From Clostridia bacterium (GTDB lineage: Bacteria > Bacillota > Clostridia > Caldicoprobacterales > Caldicoprobacteraceae): 64,000 bases of DNA. The notes below the pieces were generated by a model. It made no database searches. It was not told the DNA's origin and saw nothing but the letters and a program-made list of their open reading frames with translations. The position numbers and the translations under genes are program-made. This document shows, one piece after another, positions 61,600-64,000 of this stretch (within the stretch, counting starts at the first letter, position 1; every line of letters begins with the position of its first letter). The stretch is taken from positions 124,001 through 188,000 of the forward strand of contig PKRC01000002.1 of NCBI GenBank assembly GCA_017577715.1, written 5' to 3'.

Positions 61600-62343
61600 A
61601 TGGATTTGTTCCCGGAAACCATCAAAATTATTCTTCTGTTGTTTCCAGGATTAGTTGCTCTTTTTACTGACGAATTAATAACAGGTTCGGCGAAAGACAG
61701 ACAAGAATCGTTGGATAGATTATTTGTGGCTTTTCTTTATGCTATCTCTTCTTTTGCTATAACTCTTGTATTGCTAAAAATTGTGTCATATATACCCATA
61801 TTCTCCTTAGAGGATTTAGACTTCGTATTTAATGTTATTAACGGGAACATTGCTAGTGATAATGCTATTAATGGTATTTTTGGCAAGTTCATGCTGTTTT
61901 TGATTGTCTATCTAATATGTGGTTTTTTATCAGGCTTAATATTTGGGTATTTCATGGCTTCACAGGCCAATGAAAAGAGCGTCTTTAGTAGGCTATTAAA
62001 TTTCTTAAGAAAAAGGTTAAACAAGCCGGATATTAGCGGTGGAATGTCTCCGTGGGATAAGCTCTTTTGTAATCGTGAGAGCCAAATAATAGAGATCATC
62101 AGACCAGATGATGGGTTTTCTGTAAAAGGTTTTCTGAAAGATTTTACTTTTGCAGGGGATGAAGTTAGAGAAATAACCCTTGAAGGAATTGAAGAGGTTA
62201 ATAAATGGAACGATTATATAACAAAGGTAGATTATGTGTATTATCATTTTGACAGCGGAACGATCATTAAAGTGTTTGATAAAACAGAATTTCTAGAAGC
62301 GGTCGAAAAATTAAGAAAAGAAAAAGATAGCAAGAAGGATTAA
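61600..62343 (+). CDS. DUF6338-type membrane protein
   Basis: 247 aa: three hydrophobic segments (IKIILLLFPGLVALF; FLYAISSFAITLVLLKIVSY; FLIVYLICGFLSGLIFGYFM), then a cytoplasmic domain (about 130-247) with WDKLFCNRESQIIEIIRPDD and VKGFLKDFTFAGDEVREITL. The layout fits DUF6338, a family of unknown function often in accessory DNA. AAGGAGATGA precedes the ATG. It is the only clearly intact gene of normal size in the scar and converges with the 66-aa gene; stops overlap. Confidence 0.7.
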   Translation: MDLFPETIKIILLLFPGLVALFTDELITGSAKDRQESLDRLFVAFLYAISSFAITLVLLKIVSYIPIFSLEDLDFVFNVINGNIASDNAINGIFGKFMLFLIVYLICGFLSGLIFGYFMASQANEKSVFSRLLNFLRKRLNKPDISGGMSPWDKLFCNRESQIIEIIRPDDGFSVKGFLKDFTFAGDEVREITLEGIEEVNKWNDYITKVDYVYYHFDSGTIIKVFDKTEFLEAVEKLRKEKDSKKD

Positions 62344-62540
62344 TCCTTCTTGCTATTGGTATCGTTGTGCTGGGGCTTTTTAGGGGGTGGATTTATTTCC
62401 CTGGCTAATCTCAAAAGATCTGAGTTGTCCTTTGTGCCGCCACTACTAAACATCTCGCCAATAGATCCAAGGCCCTTTTTGATAATATGTTTTTCTGATT
62501 GTTTTGCGTTTTCTACAGGCTTGTTTTTGTCGCTTGGCAT
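62340..62540 (-). CDS. Hypothetical protein, 66 aa
   Basis: Short, charged, soluble protein (MPSDKNKPVENAKQSEKHII ... LARE INPPPKKPQHNDTNSKKD) read from the minus strand. A strong ribosome site (GGAGG, 8 nt before the ATG) supports a real gene. It overlaps the end of the DUF6338 gene by 4 nt in converging direction. The pair may travel together. Family not recognised. Confidence 0.55.
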   Translation of the reverse strand: MPSDKNKPVENAKQSEKHIIKKGLGSIGEMFSSGGTKDNSDLLRLAREINPPPKKPQHNDTNSKKD

Positions 62541-62637
62541 TAGGGTGGCCTCCTTTCTGTAAAAGCTGTATATTATAAAGATATTACGGCTAAAGGAGGG
62601 AGAATCCTTTAATTGCTAAAATTGGGCAGGTGATCTT

Positions 62638-62736
62638 ATGGATTTTTATCTGATTAACACAACCACCAATGAAACTTTCCGTTTAGTTGGTGATACTTGT
62701 AGGATGTCCCGTTATGTATTTAAAATAAATACATGA
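62638..62736 (+). pseudogene. Possible phage gene fragment, 32 codons
   Basis: From ATG 62638 (GGCAGG upstream) MDFYLINTTTNETFRLVGDT then a stop at 62734-62736. The beginning resembles the first residues of phage tail/LysM-type proteins (xFYLINxxTNExF). It breaks off at the point where the mobile-element scar meets the sugar-permease gene. Confidence 0.35.
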
Positions 62737-62749
62737 AGTGAGCCTATAA

Positions 62750-63419
62750 AGCATGTATAATTATAAGAGAATGCGGAACGTCTTTTGATCTCTTTTTCAA
62801 AAACTCCTTGTTTTACTCGGGAGTTGGGACAATAGGCACGGTTATATCTTTCTTAACGGTGGCCTATGGTTTCTCTAGGGTGAATTTTAAAGGAAGAAAT
62901 TTTTGGTTTGCATGCATGATGATGACGATGATGTTACCGGCGCAGGTGGTCATTATCCCCCAGTTTATCATGTTTCATAAGTTTAATTGGGTTAATTCGT
63001 TTAAACCATTGATAGTGCCGACATTTACGGCTGGTCCATTTTTCGTGTTTTTAATCATGCAGTTTATTAGGGGAATACCTTCCGAGTTGGATGAGGCAGC
63101 TAAAATAGATGGTTGCAATAAATACGAAATATTTTTCAGGATCATCGTACCTTTGGTCAAACCGGCTATTATCACCACCACGATTTTCTCGTTCTACTGG
63201 AAATGGGACGATTTCCTGGGGCCTCTGTTGTATTTGAATAAACCCAAGCTTTATACCGTTTCATTGGCTTTGAGAGCCTTTAACGATGCTACTACCAAAA
63301 CCAACTGGGGCGGACTGTTGGCCATGTCAACCCTTTCGCTGGTACCGGTGCTCATAATCTTCTTTGCCTTCCAGCGATATCTGGTTGAAGGCATTGCAAC
63401 CACAGGTCTTAAAGGTTAG
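62750..63419 (+). pseudogene. ABC sugar transporter permease, N-terminally truncated
   Basis: MalG-type permease that starts within the family sequence (TSFDLFFKNSLFYSGVGTIG) at about 62778; the first one or two spans (about 70-90 residues) are lost. The remaining four spans, the EAA loop (SELDEAAKIDGCNKYEIFFR) and the normal end (VEGIATTGLKG) are intact. An internal TTG at 62808 could start a 203-aa piece, but this is unlikely to be functional. The break coincides with the right end of the mobile-element scar, so insertion or deletion removed the start together with the upstream operon. Confidence 0.75.
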
Positions 63420-63459
63420 CTGTGCAATTGCTGAAACAAAATCGGACGCTAAAGAAACA

Positions 63460-63492
63460 AGAGGTGAGCTTACGCTTACCTCTTTATTTTTT
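63460..63492 (+). terminator. Rho-independent terminator
   Basis: AGAGGTGAGC pairs with GCTTACCTCT (10 pairs, one G-T), loop TTAC, followed by TTATTTTTT. It ends the permease transcript. Confidence 0.85.
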
Positions 63493-63506
63493 GGGAATAA
63501 ATTTTA

Positions 63507-63536
63507 TTGACACCTATTATTTAAATGCCGTATAAT
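63507..63536 (+). promoter_or_regulatory. Putative promoter of the MarR gene
   Basis: TTGACA (63507-63512), 18-nt spacer, TATAAT (63531-63536): consensus hexamers. The start codon of the regulator is about 200 nt downstream. Confidence 0.65.
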
Positions 63537-63611
63537 TCATATATGAAATATTGAAATATTTTGCAGGCTTCCTATAGCAAATTTTTATTTTTTAACTTTT
63601 ACGTACTGGTT

Positions 63612-63663
63612 AAAAGATGGTTGCGATATTAAAGCATCAAAAGATGGTTACAATATTGAAGCC
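63612..63663. repeat. Imperfect direct repeat upstream of the MarR gene
   Basis: Two 25-nt copies that begin AAAAGATGGTT and differ at three places (63612-63636 and 63639-63663; period 27 nt). In the leader of a MarR gene this may be an operator for self-control, or the product of a duplication. Confidence 0.6.
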
Positions 63664-63737
63664 ATATTTGTTCCATCACATTTAAGGTAAGCAGAAAGGT
63701 AGATAGGCTGTAGGCAAGTTCAATGGGGGTGATGTAG

Positions 63738-64000
63738 GTGAACGGCTCGCTAGAGCTGGAAGTTTACAAGGCTTTAAAGGATGCCTACAACGGCATCAAG
63801 AGGGAACTGCACAATAAGTTGACACAAAACGGAATCACCTGGCCCCAGTTTCATGCGCTGTACCACATCGACGATGAGGGCATCCCCAGCCACGAACTGG
63901 CCAAGGAGCTCAACTGCAATGCCAGCAACATGACAGGATTGATTGATCGTATGGAGCAAAACAAATGGGTTTATCGTGTGCATAGTAAGGACGACAGACG
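63738..64000 (+). CDS. MarR-family transcriptional regulator (partial)
   Basis: N-terminal 87 residues of a winged-helix regulator, cut by the window edge. Start GTG 63738 with GGGGGTGAT upstream. The recognition region reads GIPSHELAKELNCNASNMTG followed by LIDRMEQNKWVYRVHSKDDR, the normal MarR wing with the DDRR signature. MarR proteins often control efflux or stress genes; the target is outside the window. Confidence 0.88.
   Translation, partial: MNGSLELEVYKALKDAYNGIKRELHNKLTQNGITWPQFHALYHIDDEGIPSHELAKELNCNASNMTGLIDRMEQNKWVYRVHSKDDR

Overview
The window looks like a chromosome segment of an anaerobic, plant-polysaccharide-degrading Firmicute of the class Clostridia. The signs are purine-rich Shine-Dalgarno sites, TTG/GTG starts, YesM/YesN-type two-component genes, CsoR-type copper control, LplB/LplC-type sugar transporters and many glycoside hydrolases. 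A thermophile of the Caldicoprobacter/Mahella type would fit, but that is inference only.

Layout. 1-1040: an aldo/keto reductase (minus strand, cut by the window edge). 1.7-12.6 kb: a xylan/glucuronoxylan block with a ROK regulator, mannonate dehydratase, GH67 alpha-glucuronidase, a YesM/YesN sensor-regulator pair and a sugar ABC importer (binding protein plus two permeases). 13.0-18.3 kb: a 58-aa membrane protein, then copper homeostasis (copA, copZ, csoR) with a CsoR-like operator in the copA promoter, the biotin transporter bioY and a macro-domain protein. 18.4-18.7 kb: an internally deleted DUF4846 gene. 18.8-31.2 kb: a complete type 3 BREX phage-defence operon (brxF, brxC, pglX, brxHII, pglZ, brxA) with a HepT/MntA toxin-antitoxin pair between brxC and pglX. 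31.4-33.8 kb: two decayed genes, a LacI regulator and a GH10 xylanase with a LamG domain. 33.8-46.8 kb: two oligosaccharide ABC transporters with an NHL/TPR protein, a Yip1-type membrane protein and a DUF5696 protein between them. 47-51.4 kb: a GH26 mannanase lipoprotein, a membrane-anchored GH5 enzyme and a decayed GH130 phosphorylase, which point to beta-mannan use. 51.5-59 kb: household genes, including a DUF255 thioredoxin-like gene, an ARE-type ABC-F gene with a long regulatory leader, and a PHP phosphoesterase. 59.2-62.7 kb: tRNA-Ala(CGC) followed by a scar of mobile DNA (serine-recombinase tail and several broken genes). 62.7-64 kb: a truncated sugar permease and the start of a MarR regulator.

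The most unusual observation is in the DUF255 gene. A 52-nt insertion lies directly before the CxxC active-site codons. It consists of a UAG stop right after a TCC codon, a 9-bp stem-loop that contains this stop, an AGGAGG sequence, and a second TCC after which the original reading frame resumes. This is the layout of the phage T4 gene 60 translational bypass. The rest of the gene (628 codons) is undamaged. Either this is a bypassing element in a bacterial chromosomal gene or it is a very recent disabling insertion; the sequence alone cannot decide.

Many genes in the carbohydrate region are broken by frameshifts and deletions while the neighbouring transporters are intact. This suggests ongoing loss of some xylan and mannan functions, or in part sequencing indels.
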